A stretch of 64,000 nt of DNA from Roseospira marina (GCF_014197855.1 NZ_JACIGJ010000002.1:368389-432388), one strand, 5' to 3'. Shown: positions 53,065-61,378, counted from the stretch's first letter. A program made the numbers and translations. The notes: generated by a model not told the origin, from the letters alone.

Positions 53065-53778
53065 CTATTCGGGGTCGGTATCGTCGAGGAACTGGGGTTC
53101 CTCGTCCGCTTCGGCGCCCGCGCGTTCGGCCGTTTGGCGCCGATGGTCGCGGTAGCCGTCGCGCAGCACCACGCCCAGCGCCCGTTGATCGACGCCCAGG
53201 GCGGCGAGAACGCCGCGCACCGTGCTCGGCGTGGTACCCAGGCGCTCGGCCAGGGCGTCGACGTCCTCCGGCACCAGCGCGGCCAGCACCGCCTGGGGGG
53301 CCTCCACCTGCAACCAGACCTCCGTGGTGCGGATGGTCCGGTGCAGCACGCCCGCGAACTCCGCCCGGGCCTCCGCCGTCGGCAGCCACGCGCCGTCCCG
53401 GGCCTTGGCCTCCGCGCGCTCGCGGATCAGGGCCAGCTCCTCGCGCTCCGCCTTCGCGGCCGCGAGCCGCTCCTGGGCATCGCCGACACCGCCTCGGGCG
53501 GCACCCCGCGTGGGCGTTTGGATCGGGGCGGACGGAGCAAAGGCCCCGGTGTCCACCGGCCGGGCCTGCGCCATCTGCTGGCGCACGTCCAGCTTCATGC
53601 CCAGCTGGCGCAGGGCCTCCGGTACCACCACCCGGGCCGATCGGCCGGGACCGTCCAGAGCCGCCCCGGACAGCTTGCCGTCCGCGATCCAGTTGCTCAC
53701 CGCCGACGGCGCCCGCCCGACCAAGCGCGCGAAGTCGCCCTTGGTCATGGTCTGCAATGTGGCGTCCAGGGTTGGCAT
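53065..53778 (-). CDS. Terminase small subunit-like protein (Nu1 type)
   Basis: The product has 237 residues from the ATG at 53778, preceded by GGGTGAA. An N-terminal winged helix-turn-helix (MTKGDFARLVGRAPSAVSNWIADGKLSGAAL) resembles Nu1, followed by a helical coiled region. It recognises the packaging site. Confidence 0.8.
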   Translation of the reverse strand: MPTLDATLQTMTKGDFARLVGRAPSAVSNWIADGKLSGAALDGPGRSARVVVPEALRQLGMKLDVRQQMAQARPVDTGAFAPSAPIQTPTRGAARGGVGDAQERLAAAKAEREELALIRERAEAKARDGAWLPTAEARAEFAGVLHRTIRTTEVWLQVEAPQAVLAALVPEDVDALAERLGTTPSTVRGVLAALGVDQRALGVVLRDGYRDHRRQTAERAGAEADEEPQFLDDTDPE

Positions 53779-53899
53779 GACTTCACCCGAGTTCACGACA
53801 GGACGCCCCTGAATTCAGCCTTTTCAACCCCCGACCCACGCGCGAAGGGGCACGGTTCGAACAGCCCGTGTCGGCCTTTCCCCCGGAAGGACCCGCGCG

Positions 53900-54634
53900 T
53901 CAGTCCCGCCGGGTCGCGTGCGCCTCGTGCAGGGCATCGCGGAAGTGCCCCCCGAATTCATCCTCGACCGTGCCGTGGATGATGTCGGCGAAGGCGAAGC
54001 GCGGCCGGTATTCCGCGCGGCGCACGAACACCAGGGTCGGCACCAACCGACTGCGCTCCCGCTTCCACACACCCTCGGGCAAGTCGGGCTGGTTCTTGGG
54101 GCGCCCGAGAAAATACTGATCCCGACGGCGCACCCGCCTGCCCGCCGTGGCGCCCCGGTTCTGCATCGGATCGGGCGAGGCCCGCAGATAGGACAGGATC
54201 TTGGTGATCTGTCCCCGGCTGACCGCTCCGGACCGATCCAGGTCAATGCCCTCGCCGGGAACCGCCCGGGTGCCGCGCGGCAGATGCCCGGCCGCCTGCA
54301 AGGCGCGCTCGAACCGCTTTTCCCGGCGCGGGCCGCCCTCGATCTGGGGGGCGAGGTACTTGAACGCGGGCGTGCCCTTGGGCGCGAAGTCCTTGATGTT
54401 GACGCTGGCCTCAAGGCGGGCTTTGCGGGCGGCCCGGACGAACAGGCTGTTGCGGGTGTATTTGGTCGGGCGGTCGAACACCCGGTCGATCTCGTCGCGC
54501 GCCCGGTCCTTCGCGGCATTGGCCGTCCGGGTCAGCGCATTCATCATGGCGAACGGCACCTGACGGTCGGAGAAGTCCGCGATGTCACGCTTCACCGCGT
54601 CCAGGTTTTCGATCAGATCGATCTCGACAGGCAT
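53900..54634 (-). CDS. Phage structural or morphogenesis protein of unknown function
   Basis: The product has 244 residues: MPVEIDLIENLDAVKRDIADFSDRQVPFAMMNALTRTANAAKDRARDEIDRVFDRPTKYTRNSLFVRAARKARLEASVNIKDF and RPRFAFADIIHGTVEDEFGGHFRDALHEA match a family seen beside terminase genes in lambdoid and Mu-like phages. Role unknown. Its first 34 codons and the upstream leader are duplicated at 55450-55601. Confidence 0.75.
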   Translation of the reverse strand: MPVEIDLIENLDAVKRDIADFSDRQVPFAMMNALTRTANAAKDRARDEIDRVFDRPTKYTRNSLFVRAARKARLEASVNIKDFAPKGTPAFKYLAPQIEGGPRREKRFERALQAAGHLPRGTRAVPGEGIDLDRSGAVSRGQITKILSYLRASPDPMQNRGATAGRRVRRRDQYFLGRPKNQPDLPEGVWKRERSRLVPTLVFVRRAEYRPRFAFADIIHGTVEDEFGGHFRDALHEAHATRRD

Positions 54635-54684
54635 GGCGTCCCCTCCAAACGAGAAAGCCCGCCACCGGGATTGTCCGGGGCGGG
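54533..54684. repeat. 152-base direct repeat, copy A (at the intact gene)
   Basis: The copy includes the first 34 codons and leader of the gene starting at 54634 and half of a terminator hairpin. It matches 55450-55601 with three differences and no gaps. Confidence 0.95.
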
Positions 54685-54902
54685 GTGGGGTGGGTACTTC
54701 GCTTTTGACGTGTTATCTAGGCAAAACGCACGTACACAAAGGTCGCATGAAGCCATCCTAAAGCGGGCGCGTGTTCAAGTATGTGCCGCGCATCACACTT
54801 TTGTGCCCAAGGTCACTTCTCGGAGACCCCTTCGATGCTAAAAACAATCACAGGTACAGCGGTTCGTTAGGTTTCCCGGCCCGATGACCCGCGAGTCGTG
54901 CC

Positions 54903-54930
54903 TTTGCCATCACACTCGCGTGCTGGCAAA
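54903..54930 (+). promoter_or_regulatory. Leader hairpin before the small peptide gene
   Basis: TTTGCCA and TGGCAAA (7 bp) enclose CAC...GTG pairing. It lies 22 bases before the ATG at 54953. Confidence 0.45.
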
Positions 54931-54952
54931 CACCCAATGAAAGGGGTGACCG

Positions 54953-55117
54953 ATGAAAAAACGAACCTGTACCATTGTCATCAAAATGATCTGGTGGCAA
55001 CGCGATAGTGGGGGACTACCCCCCCAAGAAGGTAGGAGAACGATGGATCCGCATATTTTAGAGCATGCGCTGATGTCGTTACTCTACCTTGTGCTTTATG
55101 CTCGGCACCTCTTCTAG
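54953..55117 (+). CDS. Small peptide gene of unknown function
   Basis: The frame encodes 54 residues from the ATG at 54953 with AAAGGGGTG seven bases upstream. A second ATG at 55043 with AGGAGA would give a 24-residue hydrophobic peptide, MDPHILEHALMSLLYLVLYARHLF. The first part is basic and Trp-rich (IVIKMIWWQRDSGGLPP). The stop codon lies inside the first 50-base repeat. Short hydrophobic peptides next to structured antisense sequence recall type I toxins, but no known toxin matches; this is a hypothesis. Confidence 0.45.
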   Translation: MKKRTCTIVIKMIWWQRDSGGLPPQEGRRTMDPHILEHALMSLLYLVLYARHLF

Positions 55118-55240
55118 GAAGGCGCCAGACACATAAGCAAAAACCTCATGCCTGGCACCTCTTCTAGGAAGGCGCCAGACACATAAGCAAAAACCCCATG
55201 CCTGGCACCTCTTCTAGGAAGGCGCCAGACACATAATCAC
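55104..55240 (-). repeat. Three 50-base tandem hairpin repeats
   Basis: Units start at 55104, 55154 and 55204; the last is partial. Each holds GGCACCTCTTCTAGG then AAGGCGCCAGACACATAA. On the minus strand a 12-bp stem (GTCTGGCGCCTT with GAGGTGCCAGGC, using G-T pairs) closes a seven-base loop in copies 2 and 3, while the plus strand has three mismatches, so a minus-strand RNA is the better folder. The first repeat overlaps the end of the small peptide gene. Confidence 0.85.
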
Positions 55241-55248
55241 AAACTTCG

Positions 55249-55284
55249 GCCCAGGGATCTTTGTCTTCCTGGGCTCTTCTTTTT
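55249..55284 (+). terminator. Rho-independent terminator after the hairpin repeats
   Basis: GCCCAGG and CCTGGGC form a 7-bp stem with a 12-base loop, followed by TCTTCTTTTT. It would end a rightward transcript of the small gene and repeats. Confidence 0.7.
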
Positions 55285-55392
55285 GGAAGAAAAACATACC
55301 TACTCAGTTCCGACCGACCAAACGGCAGCTTCCGGCAGGAGGCCCCGCTAGACGTTGGAATCAAGCTATCTCCCACATAACACGTTGCGATG

Positions 55393-55551
55393 TCAAGAGT
55401 GTCGCTCGATCATTTCGAGTCCACTCATACTAGTGTAGGCGATTCGGTTCAGCGCCTTCATCATGGCGAACGGGACCTGACGGTCGGAGAAGTCCGCGAT
55501 GTCACGCTTCACCGCGTCCAGGTTTTCGATCAGATCGATCTCGACAGGCAT
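55393..55551 (-). pseudogene. Truncated second copy of the gene at 54634
   Basis: The first 34 codons are identical in sense to the intact gene (MPVEIDLIENLDAVKRDIADF), then the frame runs into insert sequence and stops after 52 residues. It keeps the original start and leader. Confidence 0.85.
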
Positions 55552-55601
55552 GGCGTCCCCTCCAAACGAGAAAGCCCGCCACCGGGGTTGTCCGGGGCGG
55601 G
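55450..55601. repeat. 152-base direct repeat, copy B
   Basis: This copy retains the complete terminator hairpin (AAAGCCCGCC with GGCGGGCTTT, about 55570-55605) that ends the leftward gene at 55668. The pairing partner is lost in copy A, so B keeps the original upstream side and A the original downstream side. Confidence 0.95.
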
Positions 55602-55667
55602 CTTTCTAGAACTCTGGCTATTTTCCAGGTGGTACCAAGCTTTTTCCCGAAACGTCAAGCGGAAAAG

Positions 55668-56294
55668 TCACGCAGCCTCGCGCCAGGGCTCCCGGCCGGC
55701 AAAAAATCCCGTGATTTCATGGCCCTGAAGCACATCCGGCAGATACGTGCCCAGCCACTCCAGAGCCACCCACCAGCGCACGTACATCAGACGGGCTGTT
55801 TCGATGTCCGCTCGCGTCGGGTGATAATCGACCGGGCAGTAGAGCGGAACCCGGGCCTTGGGGTCGGCATAGACGACCACCGGCCGGTCGTTCGCACCGC
55901 GCCGCCGAGCGATCGGACGCGGGACGATGCCGTCGAACGTCTCGGGCCGCCGGCCCCGCAGGGCACATGCGATCACCAATTCGGCCAACCGGCCCTCCGG
56001 ATCGGTGTCGTTGACCTCCATGACCAGCCCGTGAACGGCGAGCGCGTCGGGATCCACGCGATCCGCATGATCCCCGAGCGCGTCCGGTGCCCAGGACTGA
56101 TCCACGCGGCCCCCCTGTTCCAGGACGCGGGCCACCGCCGCCGTGCCGGTCACGACCTGGGACGGCCCGACCCGGACGTCCCGAACCTGCGCCGCCACGG
56201 CCTCATGCACCCGTTCGTCCCGGTAGGCCCAGGTCAACAGCGCCTCGACGTCCAGAGCACGGCGCTCGGCCGGATGTCCCAAGTCCTCGCTCAT
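55668..56294 (-). CDS. Phage protein of unknown function
   Basis: The product has 208 residues from the ATG at 56294. Segments ALLTWAYRDERVHEAVAAQVRDV and RADIETARLMYVRWWVALEWLGTYL recur in alphaproteobacterial phages next to replication genes. The function is unknown. It overlaps the replication initiator gene by four bases and ends at the copy B terminator. Confidence 0.7.
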   Translation of the reverse strand: MSEDLGHPAERRALDVEALLTWAYRDERVHEAVAAQVRDVRVGPSQVVTGTAAVARVLEQGGRVDQSWAPDALGDHADRVDPDALAVHGLVMEVNDTDPEGRLAELVIACALRGRRPETFDGIVPRPIARRRGANDRPVVVYADPKARVPLYCPVDYHPTRADIETARLMYVRWWVALEWLGTYLPDVLQGHEITGFFAGREPWREAA

Positions 56295-57265
56295 GCCGCC
56301 TGACCCCGCGCCAACGCGGCCTCCCACTCCGGTCGGAGGTGCGCCGGGCACAGCGTGCCGGCATCGTCCGGCGGGAAGCCCCAACAATCCGACCACCCGG
56401 CCCGCGCCCCGATCTCGATCCGCGTCCGCCATTCGTCCTCCGTCTTGCCGCCCCAGGTCCGCGCCAGGGGCTTGGTGTCCGCCTCGGTCTGCGCCCGCAT
56501 CGCCTGCACCTCATCGGCCATCAGCTTCGCGGCATAGGCGATCGGGTTGCGGGCCGTGGCGATGTCCGTCCGCCGCCGGAACACGGCCACGATCTCGTCC
56601 GGCGTGAACCCCTGGCCCAACCAGCGCCCCACCGAAGCATAGGTCCGCGCTCCGGCCTCGTAGGCCTCGTGATCCCACCCCACCACCTTCAAAGCCGAAC
56701 GGCCGACCGTGACGGGGTTCTCCGCCAACCGCGTCGGTGTGCTGGCAGGCGTTGGGGTGCGATCATTTTCCTCCCGATTGGAAATCGTCGCAGCCGGCTT
56801 GCTAGCTAGCTTTTCCTTTCCCTTCCCTTCCGGGGGTGAGGGCTCGTCGAGGCCGCCCCGAGCGCTCGTCGAGGCCTCGTCGAGGGGGTGTCGAGGGCTC
56901 GCCGAGGCCTCGTCGAATTTTGCGATTTCCCCACGCCGCGGCGGTGCCGGAAAGCGCACCGTGGGACGGTCCACCTTCTGGTGCCGGTCCCAGCCGGTCA
57001 CATGCAGATAGGCCGCCCCGTCCGCGTCGAACCGCGCCAGCAGGCCCACGCCGACCAGCTCGTCGACCATCGCCGTGATCTCGGGCACCGTGAAGGCGTC
57101 CGCCGGGAACACCTCCATCTTGATCCGCTTCGGGCTGTCCGGGTGAACGCCCCGGTCGTCGCAAAAGCACCAGAGGCTGACGAACAGAAGCCGGGCCGTC
57201 GGCGAGCAGTCGACGACCTGTTCCGACGTGCAGAACTCCGGCTTGATGGTCCGGATACGCGCCAT
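56291..57265 (-). CDS. Phage replication initiator-like helix-turn-helix protein
   Basis: The product has 324 residues. The N-terminal winged helix (MARIRTIKPEFCTSEQVVDCSPTARLLFVSLWCFCDDRGVHPDSPKRIKMEVFP) is the common phage replisome-organiser opening. A disordered linker follows (residues about 115-170), then a DnaB-loader-type C-terminal region (NPIAYAAKLMADEVQAM). It should bind the phage origin and load the helicase encoded next to it. The start abuts the DnaB stop. Confidence 0.85.
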   Translation of the reverse strand: MARIRTIKPEFCTSEQVVDCSPTARLLFVSLWCFCDDRGVHPDSPKRIKMEVFPADAFTVPEITAMVDELVGVGLLARFDADGAAYLHVTGWDRHQKVDRPTVRFPAPPRRGEIAKFDEASASPRHPLDEASTSARGGLDEPSPPEGKGKEKLASKPAATISNREENDRTPTPASTPTRLAENPVTVGRSALKVVGWDHEAYEAGARTYASVGRWLGQGFTPDEIVAVFRRRTDIATARNPIAYAAKLMADEVQAMRAQTEADTKPLARTWGGKTEDEWRTRIEIGARAGWSDCWGFPPDDAGTLCPAHLRPEWEAALARGQAA

Positions 57266-58696
57266 TTAGCGGGTCTCCTCACGGCAGAGGGGTTCGATAC
57301 GCTGGGTCGGCGCGTGGAAGAACAGCCGCGCCGTCCCGATGCCGCCGCGCCGGTTCTTGGCGACGATCACTTCCATCACGTTGCGGACGGCACCGAGACG
57401 TTCGGAGTGACGCGCCAGACGGTCGCGGAACGCGTCGGCCGCCTCGCCCTCGCGCGGGCTCGGCTCCGACCGGTCGAGGTAGTATTCGTCGCGGTAGACG
57501 AACACGACCTTGTCCGCGTCCTGCTCGATCGCCCCGGACTCCCGAAGGTCCGACAGCAGCGGCCGCTTGTCCTCGCGCTGCTCGACGGCACGAGACAGCT
57601 GCGAAAGCGCGATCACAGGCACGCGAAGCTCTTTCGCCAGGGCCTTCAGCCCGGCGGATATCTTGGTGATCTCCTGGGTGCGGTTCTCCGACCGCTCGCC
57701 CCGGGTCTGGCTCAGGATCTGCAGGTAGTCCACGACGATCAGGCCGATGCCGTGGCGCCGCTTCATGCGGCGGGCGCGGCTGCGGATCGCCGCCACGCTG
57801 ATGCCCGCGCAGTCCTGGATGTACAGGGGCACGCGCGCGAAGGCGTCGCGCACGGCCAGCACGCGCTCGAACCGCTCCGGCGAGCACCGCCCCTGTTTGA
57901 GGTCGCTCAGGCCGACCTCCGCCTGGGCGGACACCAGCCGTTCCGCCAGCCCGTCCGGCCCCATCTCGGCGCTGTAGAAGTCGGCAGCGGTGCCGGCCTC
58001 CGCCACCCGCCACGCCAGCGACATGGCGAGCGCGGATTTGCCCATGGAGGGCCGCCCGGCCAGGATCACCAGCTCGTCGTCCGCGATCCCGCCCAGCAGC
58101 CGGTCGAGATCCGGATAGCCGGTCAGCAGCCCGGTCGGCGCGCGCTGTTTGTGCGCGGCCTCCATCTGCTCCAGCGCAAGGTCGATGGCCTGGGACACAT
58201 GCAGCGTCGCCGAGCGCCCCGGCCCCGCGTCCGCCACCTCCAACAGGGCGGCCTCGGCCTGCTCCTGGATGGCCGCCGCCGTTGTCTCCAGATCGTGACT
58301 ATGGGCGTTGATCTCCAACTCCCGCCCGATGCCCATCAGGCGGCGCCTATGCGCATAGTCCGCGATGACGCGGGCGTATTCCGGTGTGTTGAAGGTCGTC
58401 ACGCACGAGCCCATCAGCGTGACCAGATACCGCGCGCCGCCGGCCGCCTCCAGATCCGGGCAGTCGTTGGCGAAGCTCTGCAGGGTGATCGGCGTCGGGG
58501 TCGCGCCCCGCTCGCTGACGCGCGCGATCTCCGCCCACAGGGCTCCATGCCCCGGATGGGCGAAATCGTCGGCGGCGACGTGGTCACACACACGGTCGAA
58601 CACCGCCGCGTTCGACAGCACCGCCCCCAGCAGGGCCTGCTCGGCCTCCAGCGACTGCGGCGGAACGCGCCCATCTTCCGGCGGATCAAAGGGCAT
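57266..58696 (-). CDS. Phage replicative DNA helicase, DnaB family
   Basis: The product has 476 residues. The N-terminal DnaB domain starts PPQSLEAEQALLGAVLSNAAVFDRV. The RecA-like C-terminal domain has Walker A GRPSMGKSALA, ADFYSAEM, Walker B LIVVDYLQIL, and the DnaB motifs SQLSRAVEQREDKRPLLSDLRESGAIEQDAD and VAKNRRGGIG. It unwinds DNA 5' to 3' at the phage fork. All motifs look intact. Confidence 0.95.
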   Translation of the reverse strand: MPFDPPEDGRVPPQSLEAEQALLGAVLSNAAVFDRVCDHVAADDFAHPGHGALWAEIARVSERGATPTPITLQSFANDCPDLEAAGGARYLVTLMGSCVTTFNTPEYARVIADYAHRRRLMGIGRELEINAHSHDLETTAAAIQEQAEAALLEVADAGPGRSATLHVSQAIDLALEQMEAAHKQRAPTGLLTGYPDLDRLLGGIADDELVILAGRPSMGKSALAMSLAWRVAEAGTAADFYSAEMGPDGLAERLVSAQAEVGLSDLKQGRCSPERFERVLAVRDAFARVPLYIQDCAGISVAAIRSRARRMKRRHGIGLIVVDYLQILSQTRGERSENRTQEITKISAGLKALAKELRVPVIALSQLSRAVEQREDKRPLLSDLRESGAIEQDADKVVFVYRDEYYLDRSEPSPREGEAADAFRDRLARHSERLGAVRNVMEVIVAKNRRGGIGTARLFFHAPTQRIEPLCREETR

Positions 58697-58713
58697 GACG
58701 GGACTCCCTCGCC

Positions 58714-59280
58714 TCAGCTCAGGCGCTGTTCCAGGGTGGCGGCCTTTGCCTTCAGGCCCGCCAAGGTCTTTTCGACGGCAACAAGGCCGGCGCGGACCTC
58801 TTCCAGGATCGGGTCAGACCGGATCGGCCCATACGCCAGATCCCGGAACGCGGCGACCGACGCCCAGGGCAAATCCAACTCCCGCCCGACCTGCTGATCC
58901 GAATAGCCGTCGGTGTAGAACCCCTTTTCGGCATCGAAATACACATCCAGGGCGTCCCGGACGCGCCCGCGCTCTTCAACGGTCAAGTCGCGGGGTTTCT
59001 GTGACGTCTTGCGCTCCGTCGTCATCCTGTCTGTCCTCTTGCGCTCCGCTCCAGGGGGAGCGGGTGTCTTGTGTTTCTGTGCCGAGCAGGCCGGGCAGGT
59101 GACGGCTTTACCGATCACCCAGCCCTGCGTTTTGAAGTTCTTTTCGGCGATCTGGGGGTCGCTCAGGTCCCGCCAGTGCCGCCGCGCCATGGCGCCGCAC
59201 TGGTCGCACTGCAGGCGCCACTCGGTGCGCCACTGGTTCGCGACCTGCGTCCGCACGTGTTCCACGGCACGCGGCGTCAT
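58714..59280 (-). CDS. Zinc-finger phage protein of unknown function
   Basis: The product has 188 residues from the ATG at 59280. Two Cys pairs (CDQCGA and CPACSA) suggest a zinc ribbon in the first 75 residues; the C-terminal half is helical (VEERGRVRDALDVYFDAEKGFYTDGYSDQQVGRELDLPWASVAAFRDLAYG) and looks like a helix-turn-helix. It lies in the replication operon, so a regulatory or DNA-binding role is likely. Confidence 0.7.
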   Translation of the reverse strand: MTPRAVEHVRTQVANQWRTEWRLQCDQCGAMARRHWRDLSDPQIAEKNFKTQGWVIGKAVTCPACSAQKHKTPAPPGAERKRTDRMTTERKTSQKPRDLTVEERGRVRDALDVYFDAEKGFYTDGYSDQQVGRELDLPWASVAAFRDLAYGPIRSDPILEEVRAGLVAVEKTLAGLKAKAATLEQRLS

Positions 59281-59498
59281 GCGGCGGTCTCCCGTCGCGT
59301 CGTGCGCTCGCGCCAATGGTCGCCACACCACCATGTGCCCAAGGCGCGGGCGTCGCCCGTGCGCAGGTAGCGCAGCAGGCTCACACCCTCGCCCCGGACG
59401 GCGGGGCGGCGGCAGCCCGGCACTGCGCACAGCGTGATCAGGCGCCCGGCGGCATCGGTGTGCGGGCGAGGCTTCGCGGCGGAGAACAGGTCCGTCAT
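59277..59498 (-). CDS. Small Cys-containing phage protein
   Basis: The product has 73 residues (LITLCAVPGCRRPAVRGEGVSLLRYLRTGDARALGTWWCGDHW). CAVPGC and the later WCGDHW suggest a small zinc finger. It overlaps its neighbours by four bases on both sides. Function unknown. Confidence 0.65.
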   Translation of the reverse strand: MTDLFSAAKPRPHTDAAGRLITLCAVPGCRRPAVRGEGVSLLRYLRTGDARALGTWWCGDHWRERTTRRETAA

Positions 59499-60160
59499 GC
59501 GGCACCTGCCCCGACGTCCACGACGTCGTCGTCATAGTCGCCGGGCCGTTCCAGGCGTTTGCGAGTGCCCGGTGGGATCCAACGGAAGTCCGTGCCGCCG
59601 ATCCGGTGAGGATCATGGCGCCACACGATCCAGCAGTAGGCCGTTGCCGTGGACGCAGCGCGCAGGCAGCGGCCTTTGTGCATCGGCACACGCTCGGCAA
59701 ACTGGGCGATCGTCGTGGGCGGGTACGGGTCAAACAGGTCGCGCCACCGCTCGCCGCCTTCCAGGAAGGCCGTGCGAACCAGCATGGCGACGACAGCGGC
59801 TTGCGGAAGCGCATGCCGGACGAACGCGGCCGCCAACCGAAACGGCGGGTTCGTGATGATGGCGTCCAACTTCCCGGCAGGCACGTCGGCCGGGCGGGGC
59901 TCCAGGAGGAAGTCGAGGCGCTGGCCGTATCCGATCTGATCCGCCGCCACGTCGGTCGCGACGACGCGGCCCCAATACTCGGCGAGGGGGCGGGCCATAT
60001 GCCCAGCGCCGCACGCGGGCTCCCAGACCGTGCCATTGGGGCGCGCTCCAAGGAGTTCACACAGGGCCCGTGTCGCCCAGGGCGGTGTCGGGAAATAGTC
60101 CAGGCTGTCGGCCGGCTCTGTCCGTCGCGCCATCACGGCGGTGCTGATGTTCTGACTCAT
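59495..60160 (-). CDS. SAM-dependent DNA methyltransferase-like protein
   Basis: The product has 221 residues. The SAM site is seen in VWEPACGAGHMARPLAEYWGRVVATDV and the catalytic motif in LDAIITNPPFRLAAAFV, the adenine or cytosine N-methylase pattern (NPPF). It is short and lacks a clear target-recognition domain. Phages carry such enzymes to avoid host restriction; the specificity is unknown. Confidence 0.8.
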   Translation of the reverse strand: MSQNISTAVMARRTEPADSLDYFPTPPWATRALCELLGARPNGTVWEPACGAGHMARPLAEYWGRVVATDVAADQIGYGQRLDFLLEPRPADVPAGKLDAIITNPPFRLAAAFVRHALPQAAVVAMLVRTAFLEGGERWRDLFDPYPPTTIAQFAERVPMHKGRCLRAASTATAYCWIVWRHDPHRIGGTDFRWIPPGTRKRLERPGDYDDDVVDVGAGAA

Positions 60161-60164
60161 CCCC

Positions 60165-60764
60165 TCAGCACTCCCGCGCGACGACGCGGACGACCACGCT
60201 GGTCGGGCGGGGATTGCGGGCGCGCAACAGCGGGTCGTCGTCGGCGCCGAGGCTCAGCAGGGGCAGCAATGCGGCGCCCAACGATACCGCCAGCATCAGA
60301 ACCGCCGACGCCACCACGCGACGCGCGCGGCGTGATGCTCCGCCCGCCTCAGATGCCATCCCGCCTTCCTCAGCGCCCGCTCCCGGGCAAAAGTCCGCAG
60401 GAGCGCCGTAACCCAAGACCACATCGCTCAGTCCCTTCTCCTTCAAGCCCTGGCGGTAGACGTCCAGGCAAATCCCCAGGCCCGCGAGGCCCTGGTCCAA
60501 CGTCTGCTCGCCGATGACCGGGCCATAGATCACGTCCAGAACCTGGCGCCCCAAGGCGGCGGCGAGACGCGCCATGCCATCGGGCTGCGGCGTGGCGCGG
60601 CCCTCGCGCCAGCTTTCGGCGGTCTTCACGCTCACACCGCACAGGCGTGCCAGGGACTTGGCGTCATACCGGCGGCACACCGCGTGGATGCGCGAACGCA
60701 CTTCGGCGACGGCGGCGGCGACGTCATCGCCCGGCAGCGGGCCAAAGGTCGCGGTACAGGTCAT
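60165..60764 (-). CDS. Membrane-anchored helix-turn-helix protein
   Basis: The product has 199 residues from the ATG at 60764. An XRE-like helix-turn-helix is visible at about 30-65 (AKSLARLCGVSVKTAESWREGRATPQPDGMARLAAAL), and a single membrane segment lies near 160-185 (VVASAVLMLAVSLGAALLPLLSL). A DNA-binding domain with a C-terminal anchor is unusual for a phage. Function unknown. Confidence 0.7.
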   Translation of the reverse strand: MTCTATFGPLPGDDVAAAVAEVRSRIHAVCRRYDAKSLARLCGVSVKTAESWREGRATPQPDGMARLAAALGRQVLDVIYGPVIGEQTLDQGLAGLGICLDVYRQGLKEKGLSDVVLGYGAPADFCPGAGAEEGGMASEAGGASRRARRVVASAVLMLAVSLGAALLPLLSLGADDDPLLRARNPRPTSVVVRVVAREC

Positions 60765-60845
60765 CGGACACACTCCCATGGTGTGGCGCACCGGAGCCGG
60801 CCACGTTGGCCGACACCGGATCCGTTCGAGGGAAAGGGATGCTTG

Positions 60846-61061
60846 ATGGCCGTTCGACCGCTGCCCGTGGTGCCGCCGATGCCCGCCCCGTTGGCGGCCC
60901 AACTGGCGGCCCAACCGCCGGCCGGCATCCAAACGGGCGATCCGGCGACGGACGCGGCCCTGGCCCGGAGGCGGGCCGACCTGGAGGGGGCGTTGGCGGT
61001 GACCATCACGCGGCCTCGTTGGCATCGGGCGAGGCGGCCTCGGGGGGCGGCGGATCGCTAG
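60846..61061 (+). CDS. Possible small rightward protein
   Basis: The frame encodes 71 residues (MAVRPLPVVPPMPAPLAAQL) with AAAGGGA upstream. It runs against all nearby genes and overlaps the leftward regulator by 56 bases. It is Pro- and Ala-rich and may be chance. Confidence 0.25.
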   Translation: MAVRPLPVVPPMPAPLAAQLAAQPPAGIQTGDPATDAALARRRADLEGALAVTITRPRWHRARRPRGAADR

Positions 61062-61263
61062 AAACGGGGCTGCTTGGTCGCCAGTCATGAGGCACCACCG
61101 CCTCAAGCTTGCGGAGCGTCGCGACCGTGGGCGACCAGTCGGGACGGCGCCACCCGCGCAACGTGGACTCCGGCACTGCTGCCTCGCGCGCCAGTCGGCA
61201 GGTCGACCAATCCTGATCGTCCACCCAGGCCATGAGATGGCAGATGACATCATCGACGGACAT
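61006..61263 (-). CDS. Cro-like helix-turn-helix regulator
   Basis: The product has 85 residues from the ATG at 61263; an upstream ATG at 61326 would cross operator sequence. The helix-turn-helix is seen in WSTCRLAREAAVPESTLRGWRRPDWSPTVATLRKLEAVVP. It is divergent from the other regulator and is the first gene of the leftward operon, the place of Cro in lambdoid phages. Confidence 0.7.
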   Translation of the reverse strand: MSVDDVICHLMAWVDDQDWSTCRLAREAAVPESTLRGWRRPDWSPTVATLRKLEAVVPHDWRPSSPVSSDPPPPEAASPDANEAA

Positions 61264-61295
61264 TGAGCGGCTCCCCTTTCTGTCCGGCCACGATG

Positions 61296-61360
61296 CCGCG
61301 AAACAACGCGGTTCGTCAAGCGCCATAACCGCGTTACCTCGCGGTCGCGAAAATACGCGG
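61296..61360. promoter_or_regulatory. Operator cluster 1: three palindromes between divergent regulators
   Basis: Three 16-base sites of the form CCGCG-N6-CGCGG lie at 61296-61311, 61329-61344 and 61345-61360; the last differs in its first base. They fill the space between the two regulator starts (61263 and 61379), so a repressor bound here would control both. Confidence 0.85.
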
Positions 61361-61378
61361 ATATGGCATAGTTACGGC

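Larger units (their letters stand above)
54685..55449. mobile_element. 765-base insert between the direct repeats
   Basis: The segment lies exactly between two copies of a 152-base sequence and has lower GC content than phage DNA. It holds a hairpin leader, one small rightward peptide gene, three 50-base hairpin repeats and a terminator, but no recombinase. How it arrived is unknown. Confidence 0.65.

Noticed and set aside
55164..55376. Leftward 70-codon frame through the hairpin repeats
   Set aside because: It lacks a ribosome-binding site and reads through tandem repeats and a terminator.
34797..58696. Tailocin (phage-tail bacteriocin) interpretation of the headless prophage
   Set aside because: Sheath, tube and baseplate genes are intact, but the tape measure is truncated and terminase, portal remnant and replication genes remain, so a decaying prophage fits better.
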